A DNA stretch of 64,000 nt from UBA969 sp041694635 (GTDB lineage: Bacteria; Planctomycetota; Planctomycetia; Gemmatales; Gemmataceae), in contig JBDNHI010000149.1 of the NCBI GenBank assembly GCA_041694635.1, forward strand, positions 16,456 to 80,455, in the 5' to 3' direction. Both the position numbers and the translations under genes were made by a program. The notes under the pieces were generated by a model. It had not been told where the DNA came from, made no database searches, and saw nothing but the letters and a program-made list of their open reading frames with translations. Positions 47,844 to 56,000 of the stretch are shown here, one piece after another; positions within the stretch are counted from its first letter, which is position 1; the number at the start of each line of letters is the position of its first letter.

Positions 47844-48329
47844 TCACTCTAAACCAAGTAGCACTGCGAGAACCACAGTAACGCCAGCCACTATTAACCC
47901 AAGCAGACCCAAAACGGCAGCGATGCTAAAGCTCAATTCCGGCCGCGGCAGGGGTTTTGCTGGAAATGGTGATGATAGATCGCGACCGGCAATGTAATCC
48001 TCAATTTCATCCTTGGCTTCTTTGAGCCCCAGTCCAGTTTGCTCCCGATGCAACTTAATGGCCTCGATTTTGCTGGCGTTATCATCGGCCAACCCTTGGA
48101 CCTCTTCGGACAGTTCCTCAGCGATCGCCGACTCTTCGTACTCCAGAACTAAATGTTTGAGGATCTGATCTATCTTCGCTTCCAGCCGATGCAACCGGGC
48201 GGCATCTGAACGCTGGAAGCGTGCGTTAGTTGCCCGCCCACCTGAATAAAAAGCCACGGTTAGGCTGACGAGAACCCATATCCATAAAAAATCTGAAAAT
48301 TCAAGGACTGCGAACATAGGTTCACTCAC
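47844..48329 (-). CDS. Membrane protein with ribosomal L7/L12-like motif
   Basis: The product has 161 residues from a GTG at 48329 (an ATG at 48317 is also possible). Residues 8-28 form one membrane helix and 137-160 a second; between them is a coiled-coil region (DAARLHRLEAKIDQILKHL) and then KIEAIKLHREQTGLGLKEAK, which copies the C-terminal signature of ribosomal protein L7/L12 (K-x-x-x-I-K-x-x-R-x-x-T-G-L-G-L-K-E-A-K). Such L7/L12-type membrane proteins occur widely with no fixed function. The start lies 8 bases from a GTTAGGC junction. Confidence 0.75.
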   Translation of the reverse strand: MSEPMFAVLEFSDFLWIWVLVSLTVAFYSGGRATNARFQRSDAARLHRLEAKIDQILKHLVLEYEESAIAEELSEEVQGLADDNASKIEAIKLHREQTGLGLKEAKDEIEDYIAGRDLSSPFPAKPLPRPELSFSIAAVLGLLGLIVAGVTVVLAVLLGLE

Positions 48330-48337
48330 TTCATTTC

Positions 48338-48344
48338 GCCTAAC
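48338..48344 (-). repeat. Cassette junction 7-mer GTTAGGC
   Basis: This is a perfect GTTRRRY (R' core) on the minus strand, 8 bases before the GTG of the L7/L12-motif gene. The upstream gene at 48476 ends GCCTAA, which resembles the matching R'' and overlaps its own stop codon. Confidence 0.5.
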
Positions 48345-48475
48345 AACTATTCATTTGCGCAAGCTATCTCCGCTGACGATGAGTCGCAGAAGAGGTTACT
48401 CAATTTTCTTAGATGACTAGATTTGACCACAAACAATTAGAGGGGCAAATAATATCTTAAAATTTATTGCTGTTT

Positions 48476-48688
48476 TTAGGCGGGCTTCAACGCCTTAGCC
48501 AACTGATAAACGAAACCCAGATTAAAAATGACGATTACAATCCCTAGCCAGATAAAGAAATCACTCGGACCCTCAAGTATTGAAAAAACCAAAAAAAGAT
48601 GGGCAATAAACGAGAAAAGCATAAGCGATTTTATAGCTCCGTGTTTCTCCGTAATAATTATCAATTCCGCATTACTGAAACCTTGCAA
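48476..48688 (-). CDS. Small membrane protein with TTG start (cassette gene)
   Basis: The product has 70 residues. The TTG at 48688 is set by a strong AAGGGG 6 bases upstream. Two membrane helices are predicted (SLMLFSFIAHLFLVFSIL and FFIWLGIVIVIFNLGFVYQL) with a short charged N-terminal segment (ELIIITEKHGAIK). No family is recognised. The layout of one tiny gene between two GTT-type junctions is typical of an integron cassette. Confidence 0.65.
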   Translation of the reverse strand: MQGFSNAELIIITEKHGAIKSLMLFSFIAHLFLVFSILEGPSDFFIWLGIVIVIFNLGFVYQLAKALKPA

Positions 48689-48712
48689 ATTATTCCCCTT
48701 TGCTTCATCGAT

Positions 48713-48719
48713 GCTGAAC
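48713..48719 (-). repeat. Cassette junction 7-mer GTTCAGC
   Basis: One base departs from GTTRRRY. It sits 24 bases before the TTG start of the small membrane gene and follows the NADAR gene by about 105 bases, the distance expected for an attC site. Confidence 0.4.
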
Positions 48720-48824
48720 GCTTAAGATTAGTTTCCAAGGCTCGTGCTGGATGTAGTTAGCTTTATCGGATGGTAACAGAACATCTTGCTGAACTATCTG
48801 CCATACACCGTTTTCTCGTTGGCG

Positions 48825-49268
48825 TTACAATTGCTCTTGTCGTAACTCGTTGCGAACTTCTATCAGAATCTGACCAAGCATGTTTTTGCCACTGCCATCC
48901 GCTCCAATACCCCAGTAATAATCACCAGGTGCATTCTCGATAAGTTCCTCTTCGCCGGTCTCCAGCAAGATGCGCTGAATTTCTTTATGGGTGCGAAACT
49001 TTTGTCGAACTGCTTCTCGCATCACATCATCTTTGACTTGCTCCCAGTCAGTTCGCAACGGTCGTTTGAGGTCACGCCCCGCCTCGGCAGCTTGTTTGGG
49101 TGTCTTAATAAGCCGAACCTCTTCTTCGTGATGCGTACCCGCAAATTTCTGAGCTTGAAAATAATGTTCCGTGGTTAGCCACCAAACGCCTTTCAGTTCG
49201 ACCCCATGCAAGGAGAAATTCGAGAAGCAACCGTAGGCATCGACGGCATGGTAAAAGTAGATCGGCAT
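48825..49268 (-). CDS. NADAR family protein (YbiA-like N-glycosidase)
   Basis: The product has 147 residues from the ATG at 49268, with a perfect GGAGG 7 bases upstream. The NADAR core is complete: FYHAVDAYGCFSNFS, WWLTTEHYFQAQKF, the Trp of TDWEQVKDDVMREAVRQKF, LLETGEEELIENAPGDYYWG and GADGSGKNMLGQILIEVR. Members hydrolyse N-glycosidic bonds in riboflavin intermediates or remove ADP-ribose from guanine in nucleic acids, the latter tied to toxin or phage defence. No DarT-like partner or rib gene lies next to it. NADAR genes are common cargo of mobile elements. Confidence 0.88.
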   Translation of the reverse strand: MPIYFYHAVDAYGCFSNFSLHGVELKGVWWLTTEHYFQAQKFAGTHHEEEVRLIKTPKQAAEAGRDLKRPLRTDWEQVKDDVMREAVRQKFRTHKEIQRILLETGEEELIENAPGDYYWGIGADGSGKNMLGQILIEVRNELRQEQL

Positions 49269-49693
49269 TAGTGATCCTCCAGTTGTCAGTGGTACAATGT
49301 AAAGTGCAACGCATTCACAAAAAACAGTCGAACGAGCGAAGGGATCGAGCGTTCGATACTGGTAAAACATCTGCCCAATGAACCATCCTAACAGGTGCGC
49401 CGCAGGATAGTGAACTCTCAGAAACCAAAATCACAGCACCGGTTCGGTGAATCCTTGTTATTCAGGCCTAGCTGCCCTAGGAAGTACAGCTTTTGGTACA
49501 GGTCGATCTTGGCCGAGCCATTAACCATCATAATCACTTTTTATAGCACTTCGACCCCTTTGCCTAACAATAGGGTTCACCAGTTCGACTGGGCTGAGTG
49601 AACTACGAATCAAGGAAAGCCTATATGCCCGCAGATCTCGTGCAGCGCTCGGCTCGGCGGCGCTATCATCCTGCATTTCTTGTGTTCAAGGCT
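49269..49693. other. Intergenic in island with two junction-like 7-mers
   Basis: No gene is supported. On the minus strand GTTAGGC (49562-49568) and GTTAGGA (49386-49392) occur; the stretch between them may be an empty or decayed cassette. A hairpin (CCAGT/ACTGG inside GTTCA/TGAAC, 49574-49604) flanks the first. Confidence 0.4.
49562..49568 (-). repeat. Cassette junction 7-mer GTTAGGC
   Basis: This is a perfect GTTRRRY on the minus strand, about 125 bases after the end of the broken pore-like gene. It is flanked by a nested hairpin as in an attC site. Confidence 0.45.
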
Positions 49694-50077
49694 TCAGTAT
49701 TTCTCGTCTTTTTCATCCGACTCCGCATGGAACTTATGGAGAATCCGATGCATTACAGGTGCTAGAATAACACCTGCTGATGCGATCACAACCAACCCAC
49801 TGTATAAGGCATAAAATCCTGCGAATACCTACCCTCTGTCTGTTTTCATCGGATCTACGGGACCCATCCCGCCAAGGATCATTGATGCATTCAAAAACGC
49901 ATCAATCCAGGGCATTTTTTCCAGAAAGTGGTAACCGCACATTCCGCTAAAAAGCGAAAGCCCTATAATCCCCGCAACAATCGCCACGCTCCGGCCCACC
50001 CTCTTTGCGAATGTTGACCTTGGAACAACCGGATGATGCTTGGACTCATAGCCAAAGAAACTTTTTTTTGACGCCAT
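49694..50077 (-). pseudogene. Two-helix pore-like membrane protein interrupted by one in-frame TAG
   Basis: The frame runs from the ATG at 50077 (TTG at 50101 also possible) to a TAG at 49829-49831 and continues unbroken as VFAGFYALYSGLVVIASAG to a TGA at 49694. The whole has helix 1 (VAIVAGIIGLSLFSGMCGYHFL), a re-entrant-like loop WIDAFLNASMILGGMGPV and helix 2, the shape of a two-membrane-segment channel subunit with GGMGP at the filter position. I recall similar unannotated proteins with GK at the stop position, so AAG to TAG is the likely change. The channel role is inference. Confidence 0.65.
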
Positions 50078-50126
50078 GTTACACTTTTCAAGTTTCTTCA
50101 AATCTTGGGGGTTTACAATTTCTGCC

Positions 50127-50133
50127 GCCTAAC
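50127..50133 (-). repeat. Cassette junction 7-mer GTTAGGC
   Basis: This is a perfect GTTRRRY on the minus strand, 25 bases before the TTG of the pore-like gene. An 8-bp inverted repeat (AGACGCAG/CTGCGTCT) lies between it and the stop of the upstream gene, in the place of the attC L boxes. Confidence 0.5.
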
Positions 50134-50242
50134 CACTAATCTTAGCAGACGCAGTGGATCGGTGAGTATGAAATTCTAGAACCGCTATATGACCCGCAAA
50201 TCAAATGCAGCTTCTAATTCGGCATCTGCGTCTCACTCCCGT

Positions 50243-50842
50243 TCACTCGACTTGCTTACTGGAAAGTTTGAATTCGTAGAGTACGACCTCTTCGACTTGA
50301 GAGTCAAAACCCCAACACTTGTTGAAGGTTTTTCCGGGTGAAAGCAGTTCCATGTCTTCGGCAATTTCGACGAACTCTTTGCTGCCATTCAGTCGGACAA
50401 TAGCGCGAAAGTGTAGTGTCTTATCGAAGTTGTTCTCGACCGAAAGGAACGGTCGTGTTGCCCCTTCTCGCGGCGGTCGAATTGGCGAATCCGAGGTCAC
50501 TCCGAGTTTGACCTTGACCGACAGTTTTTTGCCTTCGGCCTTATTGGACTTCAATGGGTTCGTGAGTAGATCTCCATCGCGATTGAATTCGATGGCGAAC
50601 TCATCATCGGGCTTAAAGCTCACCTTGACCTTAATGGTAGCTGGGTTAACAACTTTCGGCGGTTCCGCAGTCGCTACGGCAACAGAAGCGACTACAAAAA
50701 TAAGTGCTTTGCAGATAACTACGAAAGATTGACCGCTCTGATACGCATATGAACCGCCACTTAAGGCGCCTGATGTAAACCTACGGAAAAGAAAAGCACC
50801 ACTCCAAAGAATACGGATGTCGCCAAAGATTTTGTTGCGCAT
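50243..50842 (-). CDS. Secreted hypothetical protein (cassette gene)
   Basis: The product has 199 residues. GGAAGG lies 7 bases before the ATG. A hydrophobic stretch at about residues 40-58 (FVVICKALIFVVASVAVATA) is a late signal sequence, so the first 38 residues may be a leader or an earlier start was overextended. The exported part is a beta-rich domain (IKVKVSFKPDDEFAIEFNRDG, SVENNFDKTLHFRAIVRLNG) with single conserved-looking Cys (FNKCWGFD). No family is known to me. It is the first minus-strand unit of the proposed cassette array. Confidence 0.7.
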   Translation of the reverse strand: MRNKIFGDIRILWSGAFLFRRFTSGALSGGSYAYQSGQSFVVICKALIFVVASVAVATAEPPKVVNPATIKVKVSFKPDDEFAIEFNRDGDLLTNPLKSNKAEGKKLSVKVKLGVTSDSPIRPPREGATRPFLSVENNFDKTLHFRAIVRLNGSKEFVEIAEDMELLSPGKTFNKCWGFDSQVEEVVLYEFKLSSKQVE

Positions 50843-50863
50843 TGACTAACCTTCCTTCTTGCT

Positions 50864-50870
50864 ACCCAAC
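50864..50870 (-). repeat. Cassette junction 7-mer GTTGGGT
   Basis: This is a perfect GTTRRRY on the minus strand, 21 bases before the ATG of the secreted protein gene. ACCCAA/TTGGGT forms a small palindrome here. Confidence 0.45.
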
Positions 50871-51475
50871 AATCATTGGGTGGAATTAATTCCATATACC
50901 TTGACTTTTCATTCTTGATAATCCAGATGCTAATCTTTCTAGCTCAGATTAGCGACATCGCAAAACAATGAAGAGAGACAATTGCTTTTAATGAGGTGAT
51001 ATTAAGCACCGTTTGAGCTTTTTAAAAGAGAAATTTATTAATTCACCGAAAACACTTCACACTCACTCCCTAGTACTGGAAAAGGGAGTAAGCCACCGAA
51101 GTTGCTCGACTATTGCCAGCTTATAACACCACAATCCTTAGCCAGTTGGATGACATCCCTCACCTAGTTTATTCTTGCGCAGTACAGCATTGAGCCAAGC
51201 TAAAAGAATTATATCGCTGAGTGTTTTGCCAAGGCCCTTTCAGAAAAATCAATGAGGCAGTAAATTATTCCACTGTCCCCTTGCCATTCCGCCATTCATC
51301 TGCAATAGTAAAAAAGTATCTACTTCATCAAGAAGGGCTGAGGGGAGTTTCCCCCGATGATGCCCGCCAACCTGTTGCAAAGCAAGGTGGTAAAAAAGCG
51401 GCGGCGTAAGCCGTGACGATGGAGGCGGTTTGTGCCGCCTTCGACCTGAAGGCCCATAAACCGTAAGGAGAACTT
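50871..51475. other. Intergenic in island, only a doubtful short frame
   Basis: About 600 bases lie between divergent units. A plus-strand frame at 51221-51409 (62 codons, ending VAKQGGKKAAA) has no ribosome site and no known product. A GGCGG/CCGCC hairpin near 51425-51440 precedes the ribosome site of the next gene. Confidence 0.4.
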
Positions 51476-52381
51476 ATGATTCCCCAACTATCCCGTCGTT
51501 ATTTTTTGAAAACCACCGCCTCGGCAATTGCAGCCCTGGTTCTCCCTAAGGGTCTCTTAGCCAAGAACCCCGACCAATGCTTCTGGTTCGTCCCTGCAGA
51601 TTCCAGCAACTCCCCTTGGGCCGTCGCCAACCCCGTGGCGTGGTCTCTTGAAAACGCCCGACAGCCGATTTTAGAGCGGGCCAGCGAGGGGTTGGCGAAG
51701 ATGAGGCCGGAGGATGGTAACCGGATTATCCGGTTGCTGGTCCGGCGGTGCCGCCTGAACCTTCTTGAGCTTCGCCCCAAAAAAGTAGTCGTCAAATATT
51801 ATGGGCAACAAGGGCAAGTCGATCTTCGGCCCTTCTTCAAGCAGAAAGGACTGGCCCACTCGCAAACCGAGGTCGTTCTTCATGATCGGAAAAAAGATAT
51901 CATTACGATGAAGCATGGCGACGACTTTTTGTACGGCGAAGGCTGTGGCCCCAATTTTCCGTTCGACCTCTTCATTAGCAAGTGGGTGAGGCGTTTCGAG
52001 CATGAAGCCGATGACTGGCAGGCAGCGCCGGGAACACGGTCCGGTTATGCTTGGGAAGGAATCGAAGATAGCCGCATTCCTTGGATTGCACTGAAGGCGG
52101 TATGGCGAAGTCGGGACGCTGTTCCTCCTTTGGCTTGCTTAAATTGCGACACGCCGACGATTCTGGTCAACTTCGGGAATCCCCAGGGCAGCATGTTCAA
52201 TCGGTATCCGAGGTTCATTTCCGTCTGCTGCTCATGCTGCCGGTCGTTCCAAAATGGGTCGGTGAACAATGTGTTGGGCTGGATGGAGGCGAATTTGCCT
52301 GAAGAACTCCGACCCGACTTTATCATGTGGTGGAACCATCGGATGAAGTTGGAGCGGACGACAAAAGATACAATTCTTTGA
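51476..52381 (+). CDS. Tat-signal cysteine-rich protein of unknown function
   Basis: The product has 301 residues, with AAGGAG 5 bases before the ATG. A twin-arginine signal opens it (SRRYFLKTTASAIAALVLP). The body has VRRCRLNLLELRPKKVVV, KHGDDFLYGEG, APGTRSGYAWEGIED, and a cysteine cluster ACLNCDTPTILVNFG...FISVCCSCCRSF that may bind a metal as a zinc-ribbon. I recall related unannotated planctomycete proteins of the same order of motifs. It is notably G+C-rich. Its stop overlaps the ATG of the dead hydrolase gene (TGATG), so the two were once translationally coupled. Confidence 0.8.
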   Translation: MIPQLSRRYFLKTTASAIAALVLPKGLLAKNPDQCFWFVPADSSNSPWAVANPVAWSLENARQPILERASEGLAKMRPEDGNRIIRLLVRRCRLNLLELRPKKVVVKYYGQQGQVDLRPFFKQKGLAHSQTEVVLHDRKKDIITMKHGDDFLYGEGCGPNFPFDLFISKWVRRFEHEADDWQAAPGTRSGYAWEGIEDSRIPWIALKAVWRSRDAVPPLACLNCDTPTILVNFGNPQGSMFNRYPRFISVCCSCCRSFQNGSVNNVLGWMEANLPEELRPDFIMWWNHRMKLERTTKDTIL

Positions 52382-52587
52382 TGAAAATCCTGCCCCTCTT
52401 CGGCTGGCAATCTGTTTCTGGCAGCGTCAAATCGACCTACTTCAAAGATCAGGGCCATGAGGTCATCAAATTGGCGCTGCCCGACAATGCCATAGAGAAG
52501 GCCGGCTGCATCGCCTAGGCCGAGCTCGATCAGTACCAGCACTAGGTTATCATCGGATCGTCACTAGGCGGGGGAGTACTATTTTAA
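52381..52587 (+). pseudogene. Alpha/beta-hydrolase fragment with two in-frame TAG stops
   Basis: From the ATG at 52381 the frame reads LPLFGWQSVSGSVKSTYFKD, then HEVIKLALPD, TAG at 52516, AELDQYQH, TAG at 52543, and VIIGSSLGGG. This is the N-terminal third of a small alpha/beta hydrolase whose intact relatives read LFLHGW-SVPGG...GHEVI...IAQAEFD...VVVGSSRGG; the first TAG sits at a glutamine codon (CAG to TAG). The nucleophile elbow GSSLG is kept, but everything after it is gone. It is clearly dead. Confidence 0.7.
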
Positions 52588-53083
52588 AAGCAGTTAATCC
52601 GCAATAAGACTCAAGGGATAACTACAATAGGGATCAAAGTTTACCTAATTGATGCTTTCATTATGGTTAGAACGGCTGCCTTGGATTCTGAACTCAACCT
52701 CTTCCGTAGCTCAAACACTATAGGAAAATCATCAGCTAAATTGCTAGCCACGCTTTTTGCTTATTTCAGATAAACAATAGTTTACCATACCTTGGGGATC
52801 GATTCACTTCATCAGACCATCGATAAGTTTAATAATCAAGTATTGTGACCAAGGGTGAGATCATCTTGCAATTGCTTAATACAAAGTATGAGGGAACAAC
52901 AAGTCACCTTTTAAAGCATCCCCCTTAAGGCGTTTAATCCTCAAAACTAGCGTTAAAGTTTAAAAAAGGGCTACTCAAATAACTTTTTAATCTATTTTTT
53001 TAAAAATCTGAATTAAAATGGTTCTTTTGGAAAGATAGATCGTCAGGATGGGTATAAGAAATACCCTTTGACTGGAGCTTTTT
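52588..53083. other. Intergenic at island right edge
   Basis: Composition returns to AT-rich. I see no gene and no copy of the tRNA-Ile 3' end that would mark the right attachment site. Confidence 0.45.
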
Positions 53084-56000
53084 ATGCGAAGTATGATATC
53101 CCTGGCCGCGTTTGTTTTGATCCAAGTTTTCTCCCAAGCAGGAGAAATTGGGTTCATCGAAGACTTCAGTTTTTCTAAAGATCGCACCGAGGCCTTGAAA
53201 AAGTTAATCCCAGGCACCGAAGATTATTACTACTACCATTCGCTTCATTATTTAAATACCAGCCAGTTTGAAAAAATCGAACCGCTTATAAAACCATGGC
53301 TCGAACGCTTCGGGCAAACCCCTAGGCTTAATGAAATTCAAACCCGCAAGGCGCTTTTAACTTACGATGCAGATGCAAAGAAAAGCCTAGATTATTTACG
53401 CAATCATCTTGGCATAAACTTTAATCATCAAAAAGAAACCATCGGTGCAATTCCAAATCTGCCCACCTCGTTGGATCAAAAACGAATAGCGCGCGAAACC
53501 CTTTTGGCAGAATCTTTGACCCGCTGGCAGAACCTTGAAAACTTTGAAGATGGTGCACTGGATTGGTTAGATGCATCGAAGCTTGATGCGCAAAAGTTGC
53601 GCAATTATTTGCAACGGCTAAGAAGGCCTGATGTTGCGAATTTGCCTGCCCTTGTTGAGCAAGATTTCAAGAACCCCAACCCCGTGCCTTTTGGGGCCTA
53701 CCCGATTCATCAGATGCTAACAATGGAGCAACTATCCGAGTTGCAAAAAATCCACCTTGCACTTTTGAACCAGTCTGCTTTTGTAAATGCATCGATCAGG
53801 CATCTGCAACCTGATACAGATTCTGATTGGAAGAGAAACCCTAAGGAAGCAGAAAAGTATTTTGATCGCCTTTGGCAGTTTGTTGCAACCCTTGCACCTG
53901 TGCATAATTCCTTAAAGGCCCATGTGCTTTATCATCGACTTGCCCACGATCGTTCGCAGGGGATTTATAATCAGGAACGATTTATCACTTATTTGAATCT
54001 TCCCCGTCAGCAGCATTATATGGCTTTAAAGTTAATGGAAAAAGAGGATTCTGTACGGTTCCCCGCAGCGCTAGGATCAGATTTTTCAAGCTTCACCCTA
54101 CTTCCCCAAGTGGGAATGGATGAGCCTTTGGTGCGCAGTTTTCTAAAATACTTTTTCTTGGAAGTGAACTCTCCCAAGCAATTTGAGCCTTATATCAATG
54201 ATGTATACTTAAGGCATTTGTTTGCTGAAACTAAAATTGAAAACAGCTTGGGTGATGTGGAGGCATGGGCCAATCAACTGCCCCCTGAAAAATTCAAAGA
54301 ATTAAGGGAACGCATCGATATTGATTTTGGTTACGCCAACAAGACGCAATTTGGGTCTTTAGACCCCGTGGTGCTGGAGTTGAATATCAAGAATGTGCCA
54401 TCTCTTTTGGTGAAGGTTTTTGAAATCAACACCTTTAACTTTTACAAAACCCAGCTTAGTGAAATAGAGACCAACATTAACCTAGATGGGTTGGTTGCAA
54501 ATTCTGAAAAGACTTACACTTTTAACGATGGCCCTTTTCGCAGAATTTCCAAGCGTTTTGAATTTAACGAGATGAACAAAAATGGCGTGTATGTGGTGGA
54601 TTTTATTGGTTCGGGTAAAAGCAGCAGGGCCCTTATTCACAAGGGAAAACTTCGGGCGCTTAGTACTGCTGGGCCCGATGGTCAATTTCTTAACATCATC
54701 GATGAAAATAAAAAAGTAATCAAGGATGCAACGGTTTGGCTCGGTGGCCAAGAATACAAGGCTGATAAGGATGGCTCGATTACTATTCCGTTTAGTGCTT
54801 CCCCTGGCCAAAGGCCCATCGTCATTTCAAACCAAGGGTTTTCCTCTTTAGATACCATCAACCACCTGCCCGAAGCTTATCAATTGCAGGCCGGGATTCA
54901 TATTGATAGGGAATCAATGCTTTCATTGAAAACTGCACAAGTTGTGGTTCGACCCTCCTTAAAGTTGAATGGCGTTCCTGTTTCCATCAAGATGTTGGAG
55001 GAAGTGAGGTTGCTAATTACTTCGACGGATCTTTCCGGAATAGCAAGCACGGTTGAAGCGGCTGATTTCAAATTGTTTGAAGATCGTGAATCGGTGCATG
55101 AAATCAGGGTGCCTGCAAGATTGTCTAACCTTAACATCACCCTTGCAGCCAAGGTTAAGAATCTTAGCCTTGCAAAGACTGTAGATCTTTCGGCTTCGCA
55201 TTTGGTACAAATCAACCAGATCGAGCGCACTGAAAAAATCGAAGATCTGCACTTTGTAAAGTTTGGTAATGATTATGTGATTGAATTATTGGGTCGTTCG
55301 GGAGAACCCCGAATGGATCGATCTGTTACTCTGATGATCAAGCATCGGGATTTTAAAAATCCAATTCAAGTGGCATTAAAAACAGACAACCTTGGGCGCA
55401 TTAATCTTGGGCCACTTGTTGATATTCACAATGTTTCTGCAACCGGCCCAGAAGGCACCTCGCATAATTGGTTGCTAAATTCTGATCATCATACTTACAA
55501 GCAGGTCATCCATACGCGCTTGGGCGAAACGATTACCCTACCCCACATGGGTACCGGAGTTACTGTGCTTCGCAGCGATTATGCGTTGTTTGCGATGGTG
55601 GGTGGCGTTATTCGTACCGATGCATTTGCTGTGCTTTCCATCAAAGATGGAATGTTGGAAATCAAAGGGGCTGAGGCTGGCGATTTTGATTTATTTGTAA
55701 AACGAACAGGAGAAAAAATTCGAATCAGAATTGTTGCTGGCGTTGTAGAAGCGGGTTTTGTACTAGGCAATATTAGGTATATGCGACTTCCCTTACTTAA
55801 GCCAGTTCAAATCCAAAGTGTTACCGCCGATGAAAAAGAAATGGTAATCCGCTTGAAGGATTCATCTGCGGTTGCAAGGGTTCACATTTATGCAACCCGC
55901 TACAACCCAGAGTTTTCTGCTTATCACGATTTAGGGAAAATCCGCGATGCAGAACTTGATGGCATTATTCCAGGGTATTCTGAATCGGTTTATCTTTCAG

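Noticed and set aside
21065..49831. Stop-codon reassignment or read-through as an explanation for the several in-frame stops
   Set aside because: TAA, TAG and TGA all end normal genes here at sensible places, so the stops are better explained as mutations or sequence errors.
51221..51409. 62-codon plus-strand frame before the Tat-signal gene
   Set aside because: No ribosome site and no known motif; kept only as a note in the intergenic entry.
52588..53083. Right attachment site of the island as a repeat of the tRNA-Ile 3' end
   Set aside because: No copy of the tRNA 3' sequence was seen by eye in this stretch.
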